Assembly (NCBI RefSeq): GCF_001050275.1
Contig: NZ_BBYA01000010.1
Location: forward strand, 558,001 to 622,000
DNA from: Leptolinea tardivitalis
Lineage (GTDB): Bacteria > Chloroflexota > Anaerolineae > Anaerolineales > Anaerolineaceae
DNA length: 64,000 bases
Reading direction: 5' to 3'
This document shows positions 1-6,836 of this stretch, piece by piece. The notes below the pieces were generated by a model. It was not told the DNA's origin and searched no databases. It saw nothing but the letters and a program-made list of their open reading frames with translations. Within the stretch, counting starts at the first letter, position 1, and each line of letters opens with the position of its first letter. A program made the translations under genes and the position numbers.

Positions 1-2
1 AA

Positions 3-374
3 CCGAAAGTGTTTTATGAAGTGGACGGAACCGATCCCGCCAAACCCTGGACGACCGGTCCGGGTTCATTTATGGATAAGATGATCATCCGTGCGGGCGG
101 CCAGAACGCCGGCGCTGGTCTACCGATTCAATGGGCACAGATCAGCCAGGAAGAATTGATTGTTCAGGATCCTGATCTGATTCTTCTGGGAGATGCCAAA
201 TATGGAACGTCTGCTGAAATGGTGAAGAAACGTGCCGGATGGGAAGCCATTAAAGCTGTCAAGAACGATAATATTATTTCTTTTAACGACGACCTGGCCA
301 GCCGGCCTGGTCCACGCCTGGTGGATGGGTTGGAAGCATTGGCTCAAGCCATTCATCCCGAGCTTTTTAAATAG
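3..374 (+). CDS. ABC transporter periplasmic metal-chelate binding protein, C-terminal part (cut by window edge)
   Basis: Only the last ~124 residues are present; the frame is open to the left edge, so this is a partial gene. The fragment matches the C-terminal lobe of the BtuF/FhuD/FepB helical-backbone binding proteins (Peripla_BP_2): a D-K-M-I helix followed by an A-G-G-x-N turn, the strand reading PDLILL, a W-x-x-I-x-A-V-K segment and a closing helix L-V-D-G-L-E-A-L. Such proteins deliver cobalamin, ferric siderophores, haem or, in MolA types, molybdate/tungstate to a FecCD-type permease. The permease gene begins 1 base after this stop, so they form one operon. The ligand cannot be told from this fragment. 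Confidence 0.85.
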   Translation, partial: PKVFYEVDGTDPAKPWTTGPGSFMDKMIIRAGGQNAGAGLPIQWAQISQEELIVQDPDLILLGDAKYGTSAEMVKKRAGWEAIKAVKNDNIISFNDDLASRPGPRLVDGLEALAQAIHPELFK

Positions 375-375
375 A

Positions 376-1398
376 ATGCGCAAAACTTCGCCTTTCCTGA
401 TCGCCAGTCTTGTTTTAGCCGTTTGCCTGATGCTTTCAGCCGTGATAGGTAGTGTTTCCATTGACCTGACATCCTTTTTCACGATCATCGGTTCGGTATT
501 GAGCGGTCAGACAGTACCCCTGACATTACAGCCGCTGGTGACCATTCTCTTTTCCCTGCGGTTTCCAAGAACCGTTCTTATCGCCTTAACAGGTGCTGCC
601 CTAGCCGGAAGCGGGGCTGCCTATCAGGGACTCTTCCGTAATCCACTGGCAGACCCGTACCTGATTGGCGTCGCATCCGGTGCCGGTCTGGGAGCTGTGA
701 TGGCCATGACCATTTCATGGCCGCAACAAATTAGCAGCATGTTGTTCATTCCTCTGGCGTCTTTCGCCGGAGCATTGATCACTGTATGGACGGCGTACTT
801 TCTGGCTAAATCAGGCAACAGTCTGCCGTCCACCAATCTGATCCTGGCGGGTGTGGCCGTCAGCAGTTTTGCCACCGCCCTTACGTCATATCTAATGCTG
901 TATTCCAACCGTGAACTCCACCGGGCACTGGCCTGGCTGATGGGCGGCGCCTCTATGAGCGGCTGGGACCCGGTGACAGCCATGCTGCCGTATACCGTGA
1001 TCGGGTTGGGTATTTTATTAACCTGTGGATACGCCCTGAATGTGCTGCAGTTTGGAGAAGAGCAGGCCCAACAGCTGGGGATGGATGTCAAACGCATCCG
1101 TCTGCTGGTGATTTTTGCCGCCACACTTACAGCAGCAGCAGCCGTTTCGTTCAGCGGTATCATCGGATTTGTCGGACTGATCGTACCGCATCTCATCCGT
1201 ATGCTGTGGGGATCCGATTATAGAAAACTCATTCCACTTTCCATCCTGGGGGGCGCCGCATTTCTACTCGCAGCAGATATCATTGCCCGGCGGATAGCCG
1301 CCCCGCAGGAAGTTCCGGTGGGAATCATCACCGCCCTTACCGGAGCTCCCTTCTTTTTATTCGTTTTGCGCCGATCCCGGCGCCAGAATGTGTGGTAA
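376..1398 (+). CDS. FecCD/BtuC-type ABC transporter permease
   Basis: This 340-residue polytopic protein is of normal length for the FecCD family, whose members have about ten membrane helices and act as homodimers. Family marks are the R-x-P-R-x-x-x-A-x-x-x-G-x-x-L motif near residues 65-80, the N-P-L-A-D-P-x-x-x-G-V-x-S-G-A stretch, and the G-x-I-x-F-V-G-L-I-V-P-H segment near 265 that contacts the ATPase. The open frame extends upstream, but the ATG at 376 directly follows the binding-protein stop and gives the expected N-terminus. It works with the binding protein upstream and the ATPase downstream to import a metal chelate. Confidence 0.92.
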   Translation: MRKTSPFLIASLVLAVCLMLSAVIGSVSIDLTSFFTIIGSVLSGQTVPLTLQPLVTILFSLRFPRTVLIALTGAALAGSGAAYQGLFRNPLADPYLIGVASGAGLGAVMAMTISWPQQISSMLFIPLASFAGALITVWTAYFLAKSGNSLPSTNLILAGVAVSSFATALTSYLMLYSNRELHRALAWLMGGASMSGWDPVTAMLPYTVIGLGILLTCGYALNVLQFGEEQAQQLGMDVKRIRLLVIFAATLTAAAAVSFSGIIGFVGLIVPHLIRMLWGSDYRKLIPLSILGGAAFLLAADIIARRIAAPQEVPVGIITALTGAPFFLFVLRRSRRQNVW

Positions 1399-1400
1399 TT

Positions 1401-2198
1401 ATGCTGACCATGGAAGATGTATCCATCCGCCTGGGGGGCAAATCAATCATAAAACAGGTCAACCTGTCTGTTCCCGAAGAATCAATACTGGGGGTTATCG
1501 GTCCAAATGGCGCCGGTAAAACCACCCTGTTGCGGGCGATCAGCGGAACGATACCACTATCAGATGGGAAGATCACATTTCGTGGAAAAGATCTGTCTAA
1601 ATTATCGATATTGGAACGGGCCAGGCAAATCGCTGTAGTTCAACAGGCCCGTCGGTTGCCGGGAGCTTATACCTGCAAAGAAACTGTATTGATGGGTCGC
1701 ACTCCCCATTTGAACTGGTTGGGACATTTTGAAGAACGTGACCGTCGCCTGGCTGTTGAAGCCATGCGGCGCACCGGCACACTGGATATGGCGGACCGTT
1801 TGATCGGCGAGCTATCAGGCGGCGAACAACAGCGGGTCTTGCTGGCGCGCGCCCTTGCTCAAACCGCTCCAATATTACTGCTGGACGAACCAACCACCCA
1901 TCTTGACCTGCAATACCAGTTAAACCTGCTTAATCTGATCCGTGACCTTGTCAACCACGGCGGTTTGGCCAATTCTGACGCTCATTTGACCGTGATCCTT
2001 ACCCTGCATGATTTGAATCTGGTAGGCCGGTATGCCGACCAGGTGGCTGTAATGGTCAAAGGCAGTATCCAATCTGTGGGAACCCCGATGGATGTAATGA
2101 CACCCGATACTCTTAGTCCGGCCTTTAATGTTCCCCTGCGGTCTATCCCGCTGGATGGACAGGATAAGAGTCCGTTCATCGTTCCGGCAAATTTATAA
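1401..2198 (+). CDS. ABC transporter ATP-binding protein (BtuD/FecE/HmuV type)
   Basis: This 265-residue ATPase has the Walker A motif GPNGAGKTT, Q-loop residues near VVQQAR, the signature LSGGEQQR, Walker B LLLDEP and the H-loop in LTLHDL. It powers the FecCD permease encoded just upstream. A GTG at 1392 would overlap the permease stop, but the ATG at 1401 gives the normal family N-terminus, so it is preferred. An insert (L-A-N-S-D-A-H) before the H-loop strand is slightly unusual. Substrate is not determined. The MoaD-like gene 7 bases downstream suggests, but does not prove, a link to molybdate or tungstate. Confidence 0.92.
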   Translation: MLTMEDVSIRLGGKSIIKQVNLSVPEESILGVIGPNGAGKTTLLRAISGTIPLSDGKITFRGKDLSKLSILERARQIAVVQQARRLPGAYTCKETVLMGRTPHLNWLGHFEERDRRLAVEAMRRTGTLDMADRLIGELSGGEQQRVLLARALAQTAPILLLDEPTTHLDLQYQLNLLNLIRDLVNHGGLANSDAHLTVILTLHDLNLVGRYADQVAVMVKGSIQSVGTPMDVMTPDTLSPAFNVPLRSIPLDGQDKSPFIVPANL

Positions 2199-2205
2199 TA
2201 ACAGG

Positions 2206-2487
2206 ATGGTCAATATAAATCTCCATGCCGTTTTCAGCGTGGAAACCGGGGTTAAGAAATTTCGACTGGATATTCCTGAAGGAACACCAGCCGGAAAAGC
2301 AATTCTGCAAATCGTTGCCCTGTATCCGGCATTACGAAAATACTGGATTACAGAGGATAACGGATTGTCTGAACACGTCTTTGTGGTGCTTAATGGTAAG
2401 GATATTTACACCTACCCGGAGGGATTGCAGACCCTTCTTACGGCAGAGGATACGCTGGATTTCTTCTCTCCTCTGGCCGGCGGTTAA
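2206..2487 (+). CDS. MoaD/ThiS-like sulfur-carrier protein
   Basis: The 93-residue product is a beta-grasp protein ending in Gly-Gly, the tail that is adenylated and thiocarboxylated in MoaD and ThiS. The body fits the ubiquitin-like fold: an N-terminal strand pair, a helix around A-G-K-A-I-L-Q-I-V, V-V-L-N-G-K-D-I, then a T-L-D-F-F-S-P-L-A-G-G end very close to the MoaD consensus. The open frame starts earlier inside the ABC gene, but the ATG at 2206, after AACAGG, gives a normal start. No moaE, moeB or thiF lies nearby. The tail favours MoaD-like function (molybdopterin/tungstopterin sulfur transfer), but a specialised carrier is possible. Confidence 0.8.
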   Translation: MVNINLHAVFSVETGVKKFRLDIPEGTPAGKAILQIVALYPALRKYWITEDNGLSEHVFVVLNGKDIYTYPEGLQTLLTAEDTLDFFSPLAGG

Positions 2488-2493
2488 TTCAGG

Positions 2494-2940
2494 TTATTCA
2501 AATTCCATCCCGAAAAGAACGTACTCCTCGTTAAAGCCATATTTCCGGTAGAATTTTTGAGCAAGGTGGTTTTCATTTTCTGTTCCCACCTCAAGTTCAT
2601 CCATATTTCTGCGGCGGGCTTCTTCTTCGGCTGCTTTCATCAATGCATGCCCGATTCCCTGCCCGCGATAGTTTTTGTCTACCACAAGCTCATTCACCTG
2701 GGCGGTTCCGACCCGGTGGAAAAACGTTTTGTAAAAAACAATTGAAATAAATCCAGTTACTTTGCCATCAGAATCGTAAACAAAATTGGCATACATATCT
2801 GGATGGTCAATCATGGTATTAAATAATTTCCAAAAATGGCTTAGTTGAAATTCCTTCTGAATGCCGGAAGCTTCTGAAAGCTGATTAATGAGCTCAACAA
2901 CAGCTGGAAGGTCTTTATCTTCACAAAATCGGACGGGCAT
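2494..2940 (-). CDS. GNAT-family N-acetyltransferase
   Basis: This 148-residue protein has the GNAT fold: N-terminal V-R-F-C-E-D-K-D-L strand-helix, central strands V-T-G-F-I-S-I and V-N-E-L-V-V, and the acetyl-CoA pyrophosphate-binding loop R-G-Q-G-I-G-H-A-L near residues 92-100. The C-terminal A-Q-K-F-Y-R-K-Y-G-F block is also typical. It would transfer an acetyl group to an amine of unknown identity. It is convergent with the MoaD-like gene, whose stop lies 6 bases away, and has no operon partner. Confidence 0.88.
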   Translation of the reverse strand: MPVRFCEDKDLPAVVELINQLSEASGIQKEFQLSHFWKLFNTMIDHPDMYANFVYDSDGKVTGFISIVFYKTFFHRVGTAQVNELVVDKNYRGQGIGHALMKAAEEEARRRNMDELEVGTENENHLAQKFYRKYGFNEEYVLFGMEFE

Positions 2941-3233
2941 ACCTGACTCCTTCTACTTTGTTCATTCCAGGCACCATACATCACCAATCATAATGCAGAA
3001 ATTCTCAAGATAGCAACCCGTGTTACCAGTATGCAATTACCTCAGAGCAGAAAAATGGCTGATTTTCGTTTGATAACATATCGCTATGGCAGAAATTACG
3101 AGAATACAATCAGAAAAAAGATCGGAAGAATCATCAGTAATATGGAAGCGCCCTGAAGCAAGTCGCAGTAAAATAATTTACTGTAGTAAAAAATGTTACT
3201 TATCATTCGATTAGCGTATTGAAAGGAAATATC
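2941..3233. other. Intergenic region with no recognised gene
   Basis: This AT-rich stretch separates the divergent GNAT gene and the 158-residue hypothetical gene. No RNA gene, repeat or long hairpin was recognised. The only clear signal is a GAAAGGA ribosome binding site at its right end, just ahead of the ATG at 3234; promoters for both neighbours presumably lie here. Confidence 0.5.
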
Positions 3234-3710
3234 ATGGGACAGTATCCCTCGGATGAATTAAAGAACTTGCTTTTGCCTGTACTTGGCGCCGGTTACCTGA
3301 TGATGCGCGCCTCCGATCCAGCGAAATCTGCCATCAATGAAAAAGACGTCATTGCCACCATCGGATCTCTCGAAGAGGCCCGTGAATTATTTCCCTGTTC
3401 TACAATCCGTGATCTGGCAGATGGATTCAAGGCTCTGGCCGATGGAAAATTGCAGTATGACCGTGGCGAAGTAACCTTCGTGGAGGAACCCGGCCGCCTG
3501 GTGCAAAATGTCCAGTGGCAGTCGAGAGTGGTGGATGCCATCGCCAGCTCTGCGGAAGCCAAACAATACCGCTATCTTGTGGCTTTTGCGGCTGAAAAAG
3601 CCGCCTGCGCCAATAAAGAAGGTGGATACAAAGGCCCCGGCGGACAAACGCTCACAGAAGCCGAAAACAAGGTGCTCACCCAATTAAAATCCGGCATGGC
3701 GATTAAATAA
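3234..3710 (+). CDS. Hypothetical protein, 158 residues
   Basis: Family not recognised. The start at 3234 is chosen because GAAAGGA precedes it by about 7 bases; the upstream TTG is unlikely. The product has no signal peptide or membrane segment and looks helical and cytosolic. It has a Leu-rich N-terminal helix, a central acidic/basic helical part, and a C-terminal region rich in Ala and Lys containing K-A-A-C-A-N-K-E-G-G-Y-K-G-P-G-G, a Gly-rich loop between helices. It stands alone between a divergent GNAT gene and a convergent osmC-like gene, with a strong terminator after its stop. Confidence 0.7.
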   Translation: MGQYPSDELKNLLLPVLGAGYLMMRASDPAKSAINEKDVIATIGSLEEARELFPCSTIRDLADGFKALADGKLQYDRGEVTFVEEPGRLVQNVQWQSRVVDAIASSAEAKQYRYLVAFAAEKAACANKEGGYKGPGGQTLTEAENKVLTQLKSGMAIK

Positions 3711-3728
3711 ATCATTCAGCCAAATTAC

Positions 3729-3758
3729 AAAAAAGAGAAGCCGAGGCTTCTCTTTTTT
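3729..3758. terminator. Bidirectional rho-independent terminator
   Basis: A perfect 9-bp stem (AGAGAAGCC at 3734-3742 with GGCTTCTCT at 3745-3753) is flanked by A5 on the left and T5 on the right, so it can terminate transcription from either side. It sits between the convergent 158-aa gene and the osmC-like gene. Confidence 0.9.
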
Positions 3759-3764
3759 ATTGTT

Positions 3765-4163
3765 TTATCCAACTACTTTCGTGTGAACATCAAACACCGG
3801 CGGGTTTTCAATGGTCTTTTTCACTTTGCATTGATCCGCTGAACGAATAAGAGCGTCGTGGTATTTTTCAGGAAAAGACGGCGGAACCTGGATTTCGATG
3901 GAGACTTTTTCGAGATGACCGGTTGCTCGATCAGATTCCATGGTTTGCACCAGGCGGATACCTTCAACCGGCAGGTTATGCTGTTTGCAAAAACTCATGA
4001 CATAATACCCGGCACAGGTTCCGAGTGACGCCAGAAAAACCAGAAACGGGGATGGAGCTGAATTCTCACCACCGCCGGCAACCGGTTGGTCGGTTGGAAT
4101 GGTAAACCCGCTGAAATGCGCGTCTACCTTTGTGCCGCCGGAAAAATCAATCACCATTTCCAT
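3765..4163 (-). CDS. OsmC/YhfA-family protein
   Basis: This 132-residue protein fits the OsmC-like family, whose true members reduce organic hydroperoxides with two cysteines. Seen here are G-G-x-x-x-A-P-S-P near residue 32, a helix carrying C50 and C59, and the second conserved cysteine C112 in A-D-Q-C-K-V. The spacing of C50 and C112 fits the peroxidatic and resolving pair. It closely resembles the YhfA-like subgroup, for which peroxidase activity is less certain. The gene lies 14 bases downstream of rnz and is probably co-transcribed with it. Confidence 0.85.
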   Translation of the reverse strand: MEMVIDFSGGTKVDAHFSGFTIPTDQPVAGGGENSAPSPFLVFLASLGTCAGYYVMSFCKQHNLPVEGIRLVQTMESDRATGHLEKVSIEIQVPPSFPEKYHDALIRSADQCKVKKTIENPPVFDVHTKVVG

Positions 4164-4177
4164 AATGTTTCTCCAAT

Positions 4178-5098
4178 CTACTCTAAATGTTTTACCTGAA
4201 AGGTATCAAAATCACGGGCAACAACGGCTTCTGTAAAGACAGATTGTGCCTCTGCAATGACATCCTTTTCCCGGTAGCGCCGGGAAATATGTGTTAGATA
4301 AACAGAGCGTACCCCGGCTTTCAAGGCCAATTCAGCCGATCGTTTGGCGGTCATATGAGAAAACTCACGGGCCATGTCTGCTTCTTCTTCCAGATAGGTG
4401 GCTTCAATCACCAGAGCATCGGCGCCCCGGCAGATGTCTACCAGACTGTCTACTTCGCCGACATCCCCCACCACCACCAGACGAGTACCCGGTTTATAGT
4501 CACCCAGTACACTGGCAGGGTCAATCGTTCTTCCATCCGGCAAGGTGACAGGATTACCGGCCACCAGATCCCGCCGCCACGGACCAGGAGGAATTCCCAG
4601 CGCCTCTGCCTTTTCAGGTAGAAACGGCTTGTGGCCTTTTTCTTCAAACACAAAACCCAGGCAGTCGGGACCACGGTGTTGAACGTTGAAAGCCGATACG
4701 GTCAGATCATTTTCTTCAATAATTACACCGCTGGTCACCGGGATGAATTTTATGGGCATGGGCGCGGAAGCTCCACGCAGAACGACACTATAGAGCAAAT
4801 CGTGAATGCGGTCGAGGGCATTCTTGCCCCCGTAAATTTCCAGCTGGTCAATGGTTTCCCAACGCATATAGGTGGAAAGCAGACCAGCCAGACCGAGAAT
4901 ATGGTCAAGGTGACTGTGAGTGATCAGTATCCGGTTCAGCCGTTTGAAACCAATTCCACTCTGAAGTATCTGACGCTGGGTCCCTTCACCACAATCCACC
5001 AGATAACGCTGGTCATCATGCTTTACAACCAGGGAAGGCAAGTTTCTACGGGCTGACGGTGCTGATGCCGATGTGCCCAGGAAGATTATCTCAAACAA
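4178..5098 (-). CDS. rnz: Ribonuclease Z (tRNase Z)
   Basis: The 306-residue product is a metallo-beta-lactamase-fold endonuclease that trims tRNA 3' trailers. It has the zinc-binding motif THSHLDH at residues 60-66, the N-terminal F-L-G-T-S-A-S-A-P-S signature, the D-C-G-E-G-T-Q-R-Q motif, a later VVVGDVG strand with an Asp ligand, E-A-T-Y-L-E-E-E-A, and the C-terminal L-T-H-I-S-R-R-Y motif. Length and motif order match bacterial short-form RNase Z. The one tRNA gene in this window (tRNA-Gln) lacks an encoded CCA, so its 3' end would need this kind of processing. Confidence 0.95.
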   Translation of the reverse strand: MFEIIFLGTSASAPSARRNLPSLVVKHDDQRYLVDCGEGTQRQILQSGIGFKRLNRILITHSHLDHILGLAGLLSTYMRWETIDQLEIYGGKNALDRIHDLLYSVVLRGASAPMPIKFIPVTSGVIIEENDLTVSAFNVQHRGPDCLGFVFEEKGHKPFLPEKAEALGIPPGPWRRDLVAGNPVTLPDGRTIDPASVLGDYKPGTRLVVVGDVGEVDSLVDICRGADALVIEATYLEEEADMAREFSHMTAKRSAELALKAGVRSVYLTHISRRYREKDVIAEAQSVFTEAVVARDFDTFQVKHLE

Positions 5099-5243
5099 TA
5101 AATGACCCTTTCAACTGTGACATTCAATTTTACCCTAGAAAAACTGCGTCTAATTATTCCCAATGGTTTTAGCACTTCTTTCCTTCCAATACTTAAAAAA
5201 ATGATGCATAATAAAAAAAACTTCATCACACCTAGGAGGGAAT

Positions 5244-6017
5244 GTGAAACACCATAGAACCGCAATTGCCATATTAATGGTCTGGGTCTTCATGGCCTGT
5301 GCCTGCTCCGCCAATCCGGCACCCACACCCACCAGCACGCCTGAAGCAATAATGACAACAGTTGCACCAACCGCGGCCGCTACGGAGACTCTCAAGCCTA
5401 CAGAGACCCAGGTACCCACCCAGACAGCGATTCCAACGCTTACGCCCACAAGCGAATCGGCGGGGATGGAAAAACTGGTAAAAAAGCTCTACGAAGACAA
5501 AATCATTACGAGTACAGAAGGAGAATATCATCATCTCGACGATTTCGATGAAGAATGGGCGCAATTGTATTATTACCAATGGTGGTATACCGATTACAGT
5601 CCGTCGAATTTCATAATTCAGGCAGATATGGAATGGGAATCGGCCAGTAAAACAGCCAATTTTGGTGATTCGGGATGCGGTTTTGTTTACCACACCGAAG
5701 ACGCCGGCGACCATCATGCCACTTTCCTGATGATGGATGGCAAAGTTCAAACATACCGGGCGGTAAACAACAATTGGACCACACTAAAAGGTGGGAATGC
5801 CGGCCGGTTCAACACACCCAAAGATAAAGCTCATATGACTCTGGTTGTTGACAACCAGTGGATTACTGTTTATGTGAATGAAAAGAAGGTCGTTCACTTT
5901 CAAGATACAAAGCTCCAGGGAGGAAAACTGGCCCTTACACTCGCATCGGGAACGAACAAAGATTTCGGAACCCGCTGTATTATGAAAAACGTGGAACTCT
6001 GGGAATTACCGGAATAG
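5244..6017 (+). CDS. Lipoprotein with Thr/Pro tether and concanavalin-like domain (paralog 1)
   Basis: The start is GTG at 5244 with an AGGAGG site at 5234-5239. The 257-residue product begins with a signal peptide and a Cys near 19-21 for lipidation, followed by about 45 residues rich in Thr and Pro that probably act as a wall-spanning tether. The rest (about residues 75-257) is a beta-rich domain with W-x-x-x-Y-Y-Y-Q-W-W, C-G-F-V-Y-H, D-N-Q-W-I-T-V-Y-V-N and a V-E-L-W-E end. This pattern suggests a LamG/DUF1080-like jelly roll. The next gene is a clear paralog and a third relative lies at 50311. Function unknown; carbohydrate or surface binding is a guess. Confidence 0.8.
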   Translation: MKHHRTAIAILMVWVFMACACSANPAPTPTSTPEAIMTTVAPTAAATETLKPTETQVPTQTAIPTLTPTSESAGMEKLVKKLYEDKIITSTEGEYHHLDDFDEEWAQLYYYQWWYTDYSPSNFIIQADMEWESASKTANFGDSGCGFVYHTEDAGDHHATFLMMDGKVQTYRAVNNNWTTLKGGNAGRFNTPKDKAHMTLVVDNQWITVYVNEKKVVHFQDTKLQGGKLALTLASGTNKDFGTRCIMKNVELWELPE

Positions 6018-6046
6018 TCGAAAACGTCCACGGATTGGTTATAATC

Positions 6047-6074
6047 ATCCCGACAGAACAGTCGGGATTTTTTT
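6047..6074 (+). terminator. Rho-independent terminator abutting the next start codon
   Basis: ATCCCGAC (6047-6054) and GTCGGGAT (6061-6068) form an 8-bp stem with a 6-base loop, followed by six T up to 6074. The ATG of the second lipoprotein begins at 6075, so no ribosome binding site fits between. Confidence 0.85.
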
Positions 6075-6836
6075 ATGCAAACCACTTTTATTTATAGATT
6101 TCTTCTCGTTTTTTTAATGGCAGTAAGCATTTTGACTGCCTGTACTTCTGCGTCACCCACTGTATCCGTCCAAACCACCGATACTCCTCAAAGTACTCTG
6201 ATTTCGGAAACGGAAGAATTTAATACTTTCGTTATGAAAACAGCGACACCATTACCAACGCCAACGATTTCCCCAAAAATTGAAAGCATGCAGAAGGATA
6301 TGGAAAAACTGGCGTACGATAGACTGGTCAGCAGCGCCGCAGGAAAGTATTACTCCGTACAGGATTTTACGGGTGAATGGGCCAAACTGGCATATTACCA
6401 CTGGTGGCCTTTAAATCGTAAACCGACTAACTTTGCTATCCGGGCGGATGTTAACTGGGAAACTGCAATACCCAATGCCAATCCATCCAAAGCCGGATGT
6501 GGCTTTGTGTTTCATGAAAACGGCCCCGACAACCTCCACCTATCCTTCTTATCGATGGACGGGTATGTACGAAATTACCGTATGGAGAAAAGAGTCATTT
6601 CTGACCTGAAAGCCAATTACGCCGGCAAATTTGACTATCCGGCTGATTCTGCGAAAATTATGCTGGTGGTAGATTACCAGTGGATCACCTTTTTTGTAGA
6701 TGGCAAACAAATCCTGCGGTTCAAGGATGACCATTTGAATGGCGGCGGGTTGGCTTTTGCCGTGGCTTCCGGTTCCAACAATAGTTTTGGGACCCGTTGC
6801 ACATTCCAAAATGTGGAACTCTGGGAATTCAACTGA
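6075..6836 (+). CDS. Lipoprotein with concanavalin-like domain (paralog 2)
   Basis: This 253-residue protein has a clean lipoprotein signal ending LTAC at residues 20-23, a Ser/Thr/Pro-rich tether, and a C-terminal domain sharing W-x-x-x-x-Y-Y-x-W-W, C-G-F-V-F-H, D-Y-Q-W-I-T-F-F-V-D-G and V-E-L-W-E with its upstream neighbour. The pair arose by tandem duplication. The chosen ATG directly follows a terminator T-run and has no Shine-Dalgarno sequence; the next in-frame Met (residue 15) would destroy the signal peptide, so the first ATG is kept. It overlaps the convergent M20-like gene by 8 bases at the stop codons. Confidence 0.8.
   Translation: MQTTFIYRFLLVFLMAVSILTACTSASPTVSVQTTDTPQSTLISETEEFNTFVMKTATPLPTPTISPKIESMQKDMEKLAYDRLVSSAAGKYYSVQDFTGEWAKLAYYHWWPLNRKPTNFAIRADVNWETAIPNANPSKAGCGFVFHENGPDNLHLSFLSMDGYVRNYRMEKRVISDLKANYAGKFDYPADSAKIMLVVDYQWITFFVDGKQILRFKDDHLNGGGLAFAVASGSNNSFGTRCTFQNVELWEFN

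Noticed and set aside
624-1196. Minus-strand open frame of 190 codons opposite the FecCD permease
   Set aside because: Low-complexity translation typical of the complement of a membrane-protein gene.
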